Assembly (NCBI GenBank): GCA_021845645.1
Contig: JAJZVM010000028.1
Coordinates: 1 to 43,108, forward strand
Source: Bacillota bacterium
GTDB lineage: Bacteria > Bacillota_E > JAJZYS01 > JAJYTV01
DNA: 43,108 nucleotides
Reading direction: 5' to 3'
In this document: positions 31,192 through 39,334 of the stretch, one piece after another
Layout: each line of letters starts with the position of its first letter
Position numbering within the stretch: the first letter of the stretch is position 1
The notes under the pieces: model-generated
Told to the model about the DNA's origin: nothing
What the model saw: only the letters and a program-made list of their open reading frames with translations
Databases searched by the model: none
Made by a program: the position numbers and the translations under genes

Positions 31192-33828
31192 CTATTCCTC
31201 GCCGAAGCCCCGGTCGACGACGACGCCTTTGCCGCGGTGCTTGCCTTCATAAAGGCGCCTGTCCGCCAGGCGATAGGCGTCGGCATAGCTCAGGGCCTCG
31301 CGCGGCAGCTCCACCACCCCTACGGTGACGCCACTCTCGACATTCTTGAGCGGGCTTGCCGCGATGATGCGCTCCAGGCGCCGACGGGTCTCGTCGCCGC
31401 GGTTTGCCTCGTAGAGCACCCAGACGAACTCGTCGCCGCCGATGCGCGCCACCTCGTCCGAAGGCCTGAGCGCAGAGCGGGCGTAGGCCGTGAACTCCTT
31501 GAGCAGGCCGTCCGCCGCCTGGTGGCCGAAGCGGTCGTTCACCTGCTTGAGGTCGTCGAGGTCCAGGAGGAGGAACAGCGCCGGGCGGGAGGACTCCGCC
31601 TTGAAGTAGGTCTCGAGGCGCTCCTCGAGCGCCCGCCGGTTGAGCGCGCCTGTCAGCGGGTCATGGCGCGAGAGCCGCAGGAGCTGACGCTGGCGCCAGC
31701 GGTTCACCGTCGCAAGGCCGGTGAACTCCAGGACCGCCTGCAGCGTCGCGTCGCGCGACGCTCCATCGGCCGGGATGTCGACGAGGAGCGAGGCGATGCC
31801 GAGCCGCCCGTCGCGCATGGCGTAGTGGTAGAGCCTGTGGCCGGAGACGGCCAGGGGATGGCCGTCCGGCAGGCGGCCGTCGGGTGGCAGCTCCGCGTCA
31901 TGGGCGCTCAGGAAGGCGCGGGCGTTCGGCCACCACAGGCCCTGCAGGTTGAGCTCGCGCGCGTCGCAGGTGCCCCAGACGTCGTGCAGGTTCCAGTCCT
32001 CGGTTCCGGTCTCGGTGCGCATCATGAGGATGCCGCCCCGGACGCCGGCGATCTCGGGCCAGCGCCGTCGGAAGGAGCGGAATGCCGCGGCGGACGGCGT
32101 CTGCATCTCGACGGCGCCGAGGAACGGCTGGTAGTCGAGCGCGAGCGGCGCCGTCTCGAGCATCCAGGAGAAGACCTGGCGGCTCTGCTGCAGCGACGAG
32201 AGAAGCTCCTGGTTGGCCATCAGGGCGCCAAGCAAGGGCGCGATCTCCTCGATGGCCTCGATCGCGGGCACCGGCAGGCGGTCCCCCTCGTCGTCGCCGA
32301 GCGTCAGCACCCCCTGCACCATACCCTTGTGCATCAGGGGGATGGCTGCGGTGAGACTCACACCCTGCTCGCCCGTGCCCTCGCGTGGGCTGCCGGGCAG
32401 GTAGACAAGCCTGCGCTCGTGGAAGGCGCGGCCCACGATGCCGCTCTCCGGCTCCAGCGAGGCGCTACCAGGCCTGCGGCGTGTCGCGTCGATGCCCTTC
32501 GCCGCGATGGCGACGCAGCAACTGCCGTCTGCCCGCGGCTGCCAGACGGCGGCCGAGCGGAACGGCAGGGAGTGCACGAAGCGCTCCGCCATGCGCGCGA
32601 AGTCCTCGTCGCTCTGCCAGGTGGCGAGCCAGCGCGCGACTTCCTTGCGCCAGAAGAGATGGTGGCTCGCGTCCCGCCTCGGGGCGCCGCGTCTCGCCCC
32701 AGAGCCGCCGAGGGCGTCGTTCGGCCGCGGTGCGAGACTGAAGCTCTCCACGGCTCCCAGCACCTTGCCCTCCGGCGAGAGCACCGGCTCCGTGTGCATC
32801 TGGACCCAGCGGCGTTCGCCGTCGGCGTCGCGCAGCGAGACGAGGTTGTCGAGCGGCGTCCCGAGCTGGATCGACCGCACCAGAGGGCAGGAGCCGAAGC
32901 AGAGCCGGTTGCCGCCGAGGTCCCGGTGGTCCATGCCGCTCAGCCAGCACGGCAGTCCGATCATCTCGGCCGCCTTGCGCCCGGTGATGGCCTCCGCCGT
33001 CTCGTCCCACGCGACGATGCGCCTGCTCTGGTCGGCGGCATAGTGGGCGACGCCCTCCGGACCCCCCGCTGCGGCGATCTGGCGTGCCGCCTCGCCGAGC
33101 ACTTCGGCGGCGGACGGCATGCGCATGAGGCCGAGCCGGCCCGAGGCCGGCTGCCGCGCCGGACGTGCGAGCAGGAATCCCTGCCCCATGACGACGCCAA
33201 GGCGCACCAGCTCGTTGAGCTCGGCCTCGGTCTCGATCCCCTCCGCGATCGTCGCGATGCCGAGATCCGAGCACATGTGCAACATGGCCGCGACGATCGT
33301 CTGGCGCCAGCGGTCGTGGTCGATGCCATGGACGAGGCGCTGGTCCACCTTGACGATGTCGGGCTTGAGGGCCAGCACCGCGGCCTGCCCGGCAAACCCC
33401 GCGCCGAAGTCGTCGAGGGCGATGCGGTATCCCTCGGCGCGCCAGGCCGCGACCTGCGCCTGCAAGGCTTCCGGGTCGTCGAAGAGCGGCGACGCCTCCG
33501 TGATCTCGATGATGGTGTGGTCGGCCGGCCAGGTCGCGCCGGGGGGCGCGATCGACAGGCCGAGGAACCTGGGATTCGCATTGACGAACAGCATGCCGGG
33601 ATGGCTGAGGTCCCGCGCCGCCGACGCGAACGCGAGCCTGCGGCAGGTCTCCTCAAAGGGCTCCTCGATGTGCTCGTTGCGGGCGAGCTCGAAGAGGTCC
33701 GCGGGGCTCCTGAAGACGGAATTGCCCGGGCCCCGGATCAGGGCCTCATGTCCCCAGATCGTGCCGGAACGGAGATTGTAGATTGGTTGCCAGGCGATCC
33801 AAAGATCCTGGATGAGCTCGTCGAGCAC
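31192..33828 (-). CDS. EAL-PAS-GAF-GGDEF dual c-di-GMP enzyme
   Basis: The 878-residue soluble protein has an EAL domain (1-225) with E28, N83, EITE, DDFG, K160, AEGIET and GQGFLLARP all present. The cysteine PAS follows (about 255-365; C294 and H301 in PCWLSGMDHRD, C310 and C314 in RLCFGSCPL), then a GAF domain (about 395-550) and an unassigned segment (about 550-690). The GGDEF domain has IGGDEFVWV (797-801) and an inhibitory RPSD (788-791). Both activities look intact, so net output likely depends on the sensors. The GTG at 33828 aligns residue for residue with the start of the 375-residue EAL-PAS paralogue at 3226-4353. EAL before GGDEF is the less common order. Confidence 0.88.
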   Translation of the reverse strand: MLDELIQDLWIAWQPIYNLRSGTIWGHEALIRGPGNSVFRSPADLFELARNEHIEEPFEETCRRLAFASAARDLSHPGMLFVNANPRFLGLSIAPPGATWPADHTIIEITEASPLFDDPEALQAQVAAWRAEGYRIALDDFGAGFAGQAAVLALKPDIVKVDQRLVHGIDHDRWRQTIVAAMLHMCSDLGIATIAEGIETEAELNELVRLGVVMGQGFLLARPARQPASGRLGLMRMPSAAEVLGEAARQIAAAGGPEGVAHYAADQSRRIVAWDETAEAITGRKAAEMIGLPCWLSGMDHRDLGGNRLCFGSCPLVRSIQLGTPLDNLVSLRDADGERRWVQMHTEPVLSPEGKVLGAVESFSLAPRPNDALGGSGARRGAPRRDASHHLFWRKEVARWLATWQSDEDFARMAERFVHSLPFRSAAVWQPRADGSCCVAIAAKGIDATRRRPGSASLEPESGIVGRAFHERRLVYLPGSPREGTGEQGVSLTAAIPLMHKGMVQGVLTLGDDEGDRLPVPAIEAIEEIAPLLGALMANQELLSSLQQSRQVFSWMLETAPLALDYQPFLGAVEMQTPSAAAFRSFRRRWPEIAGVRGGILMMRTETGTEDWNLHDVWGTCDARELNLQGLWWPNARAFLSAHDAELPPDGRLPDGHPLAVSGHRLYHYAMRDGRLGIASLLVDIPADGASRDATLQAVLEFTGLATVNRWRQRQLLRLSRHDPLTGALNRRALEERLETYFKAESSRPALFLLLDLDDLKQVNDRFGHQAADGLLKEFTAYARSALRPSDEVARIGGDEFVWVLYEANRGDETRRRLERIIAASPLKNVESGVTVGVVELPREALSYADAYRLADRRLYEGKHRGKGVVVDRGFGEE

Positions 33829-34271
33829 AGAGGTCCCCCAGTGAGCAGTCGTCTGACGTCCCTCTGGCCGAACTGCGCGATCCCGATGTCGGCAGGGACG
33901 TCGCTTCCTGGTCAGTTCGCTGACGTCGGCCTCGCGCCCTGCTCTGCCTGAAGGCAAGGGCCTCGGGGGTCGGCTTGACTCTGGGCCATGGACCAGGCGG
34001 GCGGTGGAGCCGACAGGGGACCCGCCTGCCGCCCCATCTGGACAGTCCACCAGGCAGGCAGGCCGGGCGAGACGTTCCCTCCCGTCTGCCGTGCCACATG
34101 GGCGGGATCGGCGCCCCGACCCGCACGCCGCAAGGCCGAAACTGCGAACCGGTGGGGGGCAGTGGCCGCCGATCGCGGTCCACCTGGCATCTTTTCCCAA
34201 TACCCACTCTCGGTGGTATATTGACGTTGCCTTGCGCGTCGGCAATTCCCTCTGAAAGGGAGGCAGTTGCT
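33829..34271. other. 443-bp divergent intergenic region
   Basis: It separates the minus-strand GGDEF-EAL gene from the plus-strand SPW gene. Frames here are open by composition only and lack ribosome sites. A TTGACG at about 34,231 and TATATT at about 34,226 hint at promoter elements for the SPW gene, but spacing is poor. Short GC-rich inverted segments are present around 33,990-34,060. No RNA gene recognised. Confidence 0.4.
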
Positions 34272-34655
34272 GTGGGCGATCGGGCAGTTTGGCGCTCTTG
34301 GCTCGTCGCACTGTTCGGTCTCTGGTTTGTGGTCGACAGCTTCATCTACGCGAGTGCCCGCACGGGGATCACCATCTTCTGGAACTTCCTGCTTGTCGGC
34401 GCCCTCATCCTGCTGGGCAGCGCCTGGGTTGCCCTGCAGCACCCCGAAGCACAGGTATGGCGGTCCTGGTTCGTGGCGGTGTTCTGCGGCTGGATGGCGG
34501 TCTCCCCGTGGGAACTGCACTTCTGGTCGTACAGCACGGAAACCTGGATCACGCTGGTCGTCGGCCTCCTCGGCGTCGTCTGCAGCCTCTGGGCCGTCCT
34601 GACTCCGGCGCATGCGACGTCGGCGCCATCGAGGCCGATGCGGACGGCGTCGTAG
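34272..34655 (+). CDS. SPW-repeat small membrane protein
   Basis: The 127-residue protein has four hydrophobic helices arranged as two similar halves, each starting with a W-R-S-W element (VWRSWLVALFGLW near residue 6 and VWRSWFVAVFCGW near 62). The second half holds the family motif SPWELHF. SPW proteins are integral membrane proteins of unknown function. The GTG at 34272 lies eight bases after AAAGGGAGG; longer upstream frames have no ribosome site and should be ignored. A terminator follows at 34694. Confidence 0.75.
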   Translation: MGDRAVWRSWLVALFGLWFVVDSFIYASARTGITIFWNFLLVGALILLGSAWVALQHPEAQVWRSWFVAVFCGWMAVSPWELHFWSYSTETWITLVVGLLGVVCSLWAVLTPAHATSAPSRPMRTAS

Positions 34656-34693
34656 TCCTCCACTAGAAAGGTCCCTGCGTAGGCGCGCAAGGC

Positions 34694-34730
34694 GGGGCGG
34701 AGGGCAGGAAACCCTCCGCCCCAGGTCTTT
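34694..34730 (+). terminator. Terminator after the SPW gene
   Basis: GGGGCGGAGGG (34694-34704) and CCCTCCGCCCC (34712-34722) form a perfect 11-bp stem with a 7-base loop, followed by AGGTCTTT. It lies between convergent genes and may also stop minus-strand transcription. From 34,731 to 34,924 I see no gene. Confidence 0.65.
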
Positions 34731-34924
34731 CCCGGCATCCCCCGTGGCTGCCTCAGGCGGAAGAGCCGGAGTGCTGCAGCCCCCGCCGCTACAGTTGGTG
34801 ACGCCCACCGGCCCTCCTCCGCCGCCGGTGCCCTCGCCGAGGCGGCTGCGCCGAGGCCGCACGCCCGGTCGACGATCAGCCGCGTCATCCTGCCTGGCTC
34901 CTCTTCAGCGGCCGCAGGCCCGCC

Positions 34925-35464
34925 TCAGCTCGCCAGGTGGCGCACGAGGCTCCTCGGCCAGGGAAAGACGATGGTGGTGAGCGGCGGCTCTCCGCTGCCC
35001 GAGAGGGCTCCGCGGTACAGCGCCACCTGGAACGGCTGGCTGCCGCTCAGGTTGTCGGCGTAGAGCGCGAATGTCCAGGTGTCACCCTGGTGCGCGATTT
35101 CGGAGAGGTGGGCGCCGACGGTCGAACCGAAGGCCTCATAGCTCTGGAACGTGCTGACGTCGGTGATGTCCCTGGGGCAGCTGACCGTGACCTCGACGTC
35201 GACCGTGCCGTTCACGCCGTAGTTCGGATCAAGGCTGGCGACAGCCGTCACGTCGAGGCCGTCCCCGACGAAGCGGTCGCCGGACGCGGTGTGGGTGCCG
35301 GCAGGGGTGCCGGGCGGGCAGGACACGCTCCCCTGGGTGGCGGCGGGCCCTTGGCCAGGGGTGCTCTGGCCGCCGTTGCAGGCGGCGAGAGCGAGCAGGG
35401 CCACGCCGGCGATCAGGCCGAGCGAGATGCGCGAGGGTCTTGGATTCCATCGGGCCTCTGGCAA
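34925..35464 (-). CDS. Predicted lipoprotein of unknown function
   Basis: The 179-residue product has an arginine-rich N-terminus, a hydrophobic stretch and the lipobox ALAAC (C29), so it should be lipidated and anchored outside the membrane. The mature part is rich in G, S, T and V and probably beta-sandwich-like (GTVDVEVTVSCPRDITDVST); two further cysteines could form a disulfide. Family not recognised. The start is a TTG at 35464, eight bases after GGGAGG. It is the last gene of a five-gene minus-strand cluster starting at 39152. Confidence 0.7.
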   Translation of the reverse strand: MPEARWNPRPSRISLGLIAGVALLALAACNGGQSTPGQGPAATQGSVSCPPGTPAGTHTASGDRFVGDGLDVTAVASLDPNYGVNGTVDVEVTVSCPRDITDVSTFQSYEAFGSTVGAHLSEIAHQGDTWTFALYADNLSGSQPFQVALYRGALSGSGEPPLTTIVFPWPRSLVRHLAS

Positions 35465-35538
35465 CGCGTGCGCCTCCCCGAGCGATCAGGTTCCTGGATT
35501 CTGGCGGATCCGGCAGGCGGGACACCCGGATGGCCCGC

Positions 35539-36015
35539 TCAGTGCACCTTGAACGAGGCCGCGAATTCGAACATCGGCGCCTGCACCAGCTTCGCGAGGA
35601 AGTCGGTCGAGACCCGGGCCCGGTAGCTCCCCGGCGCCAGCCCCTGCTGCACGAGCCAGACATACTGCCAGTCCGGTTGGATATTGGTCCCCACTTCCTG
35701 GCGCAGGGTCGCCCAGCGGTGCGTCTTGGGCTGCCAGCGCTGCACCGACCAGTCGAGCGCGTAGGTCTGAAGTCCGTTTGGGTCCGCGACCGACACGAGG
35801 AGGTAGAAGACCGTCCTCTTCGGCACGGTCGAGACGGCATCCGGGCACGTCAAGGTGGCCTGGCCGTTCACCTGGACCGTCTTCGGCTGCCGCAGGCAGA
35901 TCTTCATCGGCAGCGGCTCGCGCGTGGCCGCCGCGGCCGCCGCAGGGGGCAAGGCGGCGAGAAAGGCCATCAGGGACAGGGCGGCGAGTAGAGCCATCGG
36001 AAACGGGCGCTGCAT
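35539..36015 (-). CDS. Predicted secreted protein of unknown function
   Basis: The 158 residues begin with a signal peptide (MQRPFPMALLAALSLMAFLA, cleavage likely after the A-rich run near residue 30). The mature part has two cysteines (ICLRQ and TLTCPD) and looks like a beta-sandwich: QPDWQYVWLVQQGLAPGSYR then ARVSTDFLAKLVQAP resembles bacterial immunoglobulin-like modules. The ATG at 36015 is behind AAAGGAG. It shares size class and likely location with the lipoprotein encoded 74 bp downstream. No catalytic motif is seen. Confidence 0.65.
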   Translation of the reverse strand: MQRPFPMALLAALSLMAFLAALPPAAAAAATREPLPMKICLRQPKTVQVNGQATLTCPDAVSTVPKRTVFYLLVSVADPNGLQTYALDWSVQRWQPKTHRWATLRQEVGTNIQPDWQYVWLVQQGLAPGSYRARVSTDFLAKLVQAPMFEFAASFKVH

Positions 36016-36092
36016 CCGCGCCACTCCTTTCGTCTTCCGGTGTCGAGTCCCATGGGCCGTGCATCGGCAAGGTCCTTCGGCTGTCCCGCGGG

Positions 36093-37679
36093 TCAGCCCT
36101 CGACCTCCTCGTGGACCTGCGGCAGATGGCCGAACGAGAAGGCGTGGAGGAACTGCTGGAGGTAGAGCGGCATGCCGATCAGGATGAGACCGCCCGCCTG
36201 GAGGTCGTCGGTGTTGATCAGGTCGGCGGTGGGGCCACTCGTTCCGTTCGCGAGCACCGTCGCCCCCACGAGCACCAGCAGGTAGCCGAGGTAGAGCAGG
36301 ACGCGGGCGTTTCTCGGCAGGCCCTTCGAACCCCGGTTGAGGATGCCGCCGCTCGCCAGGACCTCGTGGCCGATGCCGACGACGAGCAGCAGGGCCTCGG
36401 CGGAGAGGAGTCCCCGTGTGAGGCTGTGCATCCAGTCGAAGAGGTTCCAGGTGTCGAGCGCGAGCGAGAGGGCCAGCATCCAGAAGATCGCGAGGAGGGC
36501 GCGCTCTGCGGTCAGGCCGCCGCGCAGCCGCAGCCACAGGAGATAGCCTAGGGCCGACAGTGTGACGGCCTCGTTCATGTCGCGCGCACCGATCGCCGGC
36601 AGACCCTGGAGGACGGCCCAGACCGGACTGCCCGCCCCGAACGCCATCCCGTTCGCGGCGTTCCAAAGGCCGAACAGCAGGAGAAAGACCACCGCGGCGC
36701 GCCATCCCGGCCGCCGCCGCAATGCCGCGAGCAGGGCAGCCGCGGCGGCGAGGGCCAGGAGCGCCGCCCAGCCGAACACGAGGTGGAGTCCCTGTGGCGC
36801 GAAGAGCACAGCGATGATCAGGAGCGACGTGAGGAAGGGCAGGAGCTCAGGCGGCTCCTCCTCTTCGGGCCTCAGCGCGCGGACCGCCGCCGCCGCCAGG
36901 GCGACGAGCACCAGTGCCGTGAGGAAGCCCAAACGGGTGCCGTGCCAGGTCAGGAGCAGGATGACCAGCTTCAGGCCGGCGATGCCGAGCGCGACCCACC
37001 AGACGTGCTCCGCACGCAGGCGCCGGTGCAGGTGCGTCAGCCCGAGGCGCGTCAGGTAGAGGCCCGTCTGGCCGAGGTCGAAGCCAGAGTAGAAGATGAC
37101 CGGGATGAAGAGGAGGTAGAACACCATGACCTGATTCAGGAACGTCATGGCGACGGCGGCGGCATCGCCCATGAGGATGAGGAGATAGGTGAGGGCGACG
37201 AGCAGGCCGGTGACCGCCATGGCTCGCTTGTCGGCCGGTCGCCGGACCGCCGTGTAGACGAGATAGGCGAGCATCAGGAGCATCGGCACGGCCACCAGGA
37301 GATCGCCGGGTACGACGAGCCCGAAGAAGAGCAGGAAGGCGAGCGCGATCGGCCAGCGCATCGCGGGACCCGCCATCGCCGCTCCCGAGAGGAGGTACCA
37401 CCAGCCGGCCGCCTGCAGCACCGCACCGGCCACCAGCACCGCCCACGGCATGCGGATCGCGAGCAGGGAGGTCGCGGCCTGCACGGCGGGCAGGCGGTCA
37501 AGCGGCAGCGTGAGCACGAGAAGCCCAAGGAGCACCACGGCCGTGGCCGCGACGGCCATCGTCCGGATCAGGGGGTCGAGCGTGCCGAACCTGAGGAGGT
37601 GCCCCGAGTAGCGGAGCCAGTAGGGCGGCGCCTCGGGACGCAGCTCCGCCTTGGCCGGCCCGACGCCGATCTCTGCCAC
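36093..37679 (-). CDS. Large polytopic membrane protein of unknown function
   Basis: The 528 residues form about 13-14 hydrophobic helices with short loops and a soluble acidic linker (LRPEEEEPPELLPF, middle). Recognisable points include HLHRRLRAEHVWWVALG and a TWNLFDWMHSL segment. It is not a clear transporter: no MFS, APC or ABC motif is seen. It lies between the PrsW-like gene (35 bp upstream) and the secreted-protein gene (77 bp downstream) on the same strand. Possible roles include envelope assembly or export of the two secreted partners, but the sequence gives no direct sign. Confidence 0.65.
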   Translation of the reverse strand: MAEIGVGPAKAELRPEAPPYWLRYSGHLLRFGTLDPLIRTMAVAATAVVLLGLLVLTLPLDRLPAVQAATSLLAIRMPWAVLVAGAVLQAAGWWYLLSGAAMAGPAMRWPIALAFLLFFGLVVPGDLLVAVPMLLMLAYLVYTAVRRPADKRAMAVTGLLVALTYLLILMGDAAAVAMTFLNQVMVFYLLFIPVIFYSGFDLGQTGLYLTRLGLTHLHRRLRAEHVWWVALGIAGLKLVILLLTWHGTRLGFLTALVLVALAAAAVRALRPEEEEPPELLPFLTSLLIIAVLFAPQGLHLVFGWAALLALAAAAALLAALRRRPGWRAAVVFLLLFGLWNAANGMAFGAGSPVWAVLQGLPAIGARDMNEAVTLSALGYLLWLRLRGGLTAERALLAIFWMLALSLALDTWNLFDWMHSLTRGLLSAEALLLVVGIGHEVLASGGILNRGSKGLPRNARVLLYLGYLLVLVGATVLANGTSGPTADLINTDDLQAGGLILIGMPLYLQQFLHAFSFGHLPQVHEEVEG

Positions 37680-37714
37680 GTGCGATCACCCCGGAGTCTC
37701 TAGTCGGAAAAGCT

Positions 37715-38890
37715 TCAGGACGGGCTTGCCGCGGCTCCCGCGGCGGACGGCGCCGCGGCTGCGGCGGGAGCCTGCCCCACGGCGCTGCCGCAGGTGCCGC
37801 AGAACTGCGCCCCGTGGCCCAGCCGCCCGCCGCAGCTCCTGCAGTACCTCGCCATCCTGGACCCCGCGCGCCCCATGGCAGCCGGCTCGCCGCGCTCCTC
37901 GCGGTGCGCCGCGAGGATGAGACCCCGCAGGAGGTAGACGTCGACCACCAGGATCACGACGAACAGGACGTCGGATAGAACACCTGTCGAGAGGTCCCAC
38001 AGCGAATGCATCGCCATCACGAGAAGCGCGGTGCCGACGAGCCTGAGGTCCAGGCGGATCCGACCGCCCGCGGCCTCTCGCCAGGCTGTCCCGGCGATGA
38101 TTGCGGTCCAGGAGCCGTGCATCCAGGGGCCGAGGAACGAGCGCAACAGAAAGACGCTCATGAGTCCCGCGATCCCCGCGTGGTTGAAGTCGTACTGGAG
38201 CGCCGCGAAGGAGTGGACGACTCCTGCCTGCACGGCGTTGGCCGCCGCGGCGATACCGTAGGCCTGGTAGGCGGTGAAGAAGTAGCTCAGGTTCTCCGAC
38301 GCGGCGAAGCCCATGCCGGCCGCGGCCCCGAAAAGGATGCCGTCCATGATCGAGACGTACTTGCGGCGCCTGAGGAGCCATACGACACCAAGGAACTTGA
38401 CGGTCTCCTCGATCGGGCCGGCGCCCGCGAGCCCGAACGGCAGGAAGCTGTTCAGGAGGAGCGCGAGCAGGTTGCCGACGAGCGCGACCCCGACGAAGAC
38501 CTCGATCAGGACGATCGTCGGCGGCTCCTCGGAAAGACCTTCGCTGGCCATGAAGACCACAAAGAGGACGGGAACGAAGAGGGAGCCGAACACAAGGAGC
38601 CGGATGCTGATGCCCGGATCGTCGAGCCAGAGGGCGAGCGCTCCCCAGGCAACCATGACGAGCGCCCCGATGATCATGGCGAACCAGAAAGCCCGCCTGC
38701 GGTGCGGCGCGGCATGGGGCAGCATGGTCGAGACTAGATCCGGGATGGCCCAGTGCTGGTTCGGCGCGGTCGGAAGGCGCCCGGCACCGGCCCTGACTCC
38801 CGAGACGGCTGTCGCGGTCAGCGGATTCCCGCACCGGGTGCAGTGCACGGCGTCATCGCCCATGGCCTCGCCGCAGCTGGGACAGTACAC
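37715..38890 (-). CDS. PrsW-like intramembrane metalloprotease with a zinc ribbon at each end
   Basis: The membrane core (about 8 helices) has the PrsW/CAAX-protease-like signature: PIEETVKFLGVVWLLRR (the EExxK), GAAAGMGFAASENLSYFF, and histidine helices VVHSFAALQYDFNHAG and MAMHSLWDLS. PrsW proteins cleave anti-sigma factors or mature membrane proteins within the bilayer. An N-terminal zinc ribbon (YCPSCGEAM then HCTRCGNPL) and a C-terminal one (YCRSCGGRL then FCGTCGSAV) flank it, which is unusual. The GTG at 38890 just after GGGGGGAG is preferred over the GTG at 38908, which precedes that site. No anti-sigma gene is near. Confidence 0.8.
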   Translation of the reverse strand: MYCPSCGEAMGDDAVHCTRCGNPLTATAVSGVRAGAGRLPTAPNQHWAIPDLVSTMLPHAAPHRRRAFWFAMIIGALVMVAWGALALWLDDPGISIRLLVFGSLFVPVLFVVFMASEGLSEEPPTIVLIEVFVGVALVGNLLALLLNSFLPFGLAGAGPIEETVKFLGVVWLLRRRKYVSIMDGILFGAAAGMGFAASENLSYFFTAYQAYGIAAAANAVQAGVVHSFAALQYDFNHAGIAGLMSVFLLRSFLGPWMHGSWTAIIAGTAWREAAGGRIRLDLRLVGTALLVMAMHSLWDLSTGVLSDVLFVVILVVDVYLLRGLILAAHREERGEPAAMGRAGSRMARYCRSCGGRLGHGAQFCGTCGSAVGQAPAAAAAPSAAGAAASPS

Positions 38891-38930
38891 GCTACTCCCC
38901 CCTTGCACGGAGAACCCAACAGGGGTCCCG

Positions 38931-39152
38931 TCACCGGTTCTCGGTCTGCGAGGACCGGTTCGCCGCGCGCTCCATGCGCGTGCGCGTCAGGCGTGCGACG
39001 AGGAAGTCGGTCCAGAACCAGACGATCCCTGCCAGGAACAAGGCATAGATGGCATCGCCCCAGCTGCCGGAAAGACCGATCATGACGGCCATGACGGCGG
39101 CGAGAATGGCGAGGATGCGACCGGCCCACTTGAGTGCCTTGATGATGTTCAC
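38931..39152 (-). CDS. Small two-helix membrane protein
   Basis: The 73-residue product from a GTG at 39152 has two hydrophobic segments (WAGRILAILAAVMAVMIGL and AIYALFLAGIVWFWTDFLVA) and a basic, polar C-terminus. No family recognised. The ribosome site GAGAGGGG is very close to the GTG, so the exact start is uncertain; the frame extends to 39233 with sequence unlike a membrane protein. It lies 40 bp upstream of the PrsW-like gene and is the first gene of the envelope cluster. Confidence 0.55.
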   Translation of the reverse strand: MNIIKALKWAGRILAILAAVMAVMIGLSGSWGDAIYALFLAGIVWFWTDFLVARLTRTRMERAANRSSQTENR

Positions 39153-39334
39153 CCCCTCTCGGTCGGGACGACGACCTTCAGCGGCCGCCCCGCCCGGGAC
39201 AAGGCGAGATGCGGTCACAGGAGATCGGTCCACTGTAGTCCATTGAACCGAGTCTCATGGCGCAGGAGAATCACCCGAAGCGGTGAATGGCCATCACCCA
39301 TAGGGATGACCAGTACGGTTCCAGGAGGTTCCGC

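Noticed and set aside
33975..34271. N-terminal extension of the SPW protein
   Set aside because: The extra ~99 codons are proline/arginine-rich, lack a ribosome site and precede a GTG with a near-perfect one at 34272.
33829..34311. Upstream extension of the GGDEF-EAL protein by about 160 residues
   Set aside because: The extension has no domain character, and the GTG at 33828 matches the start of the shorter EAL-PAS paralogue residue for residue.
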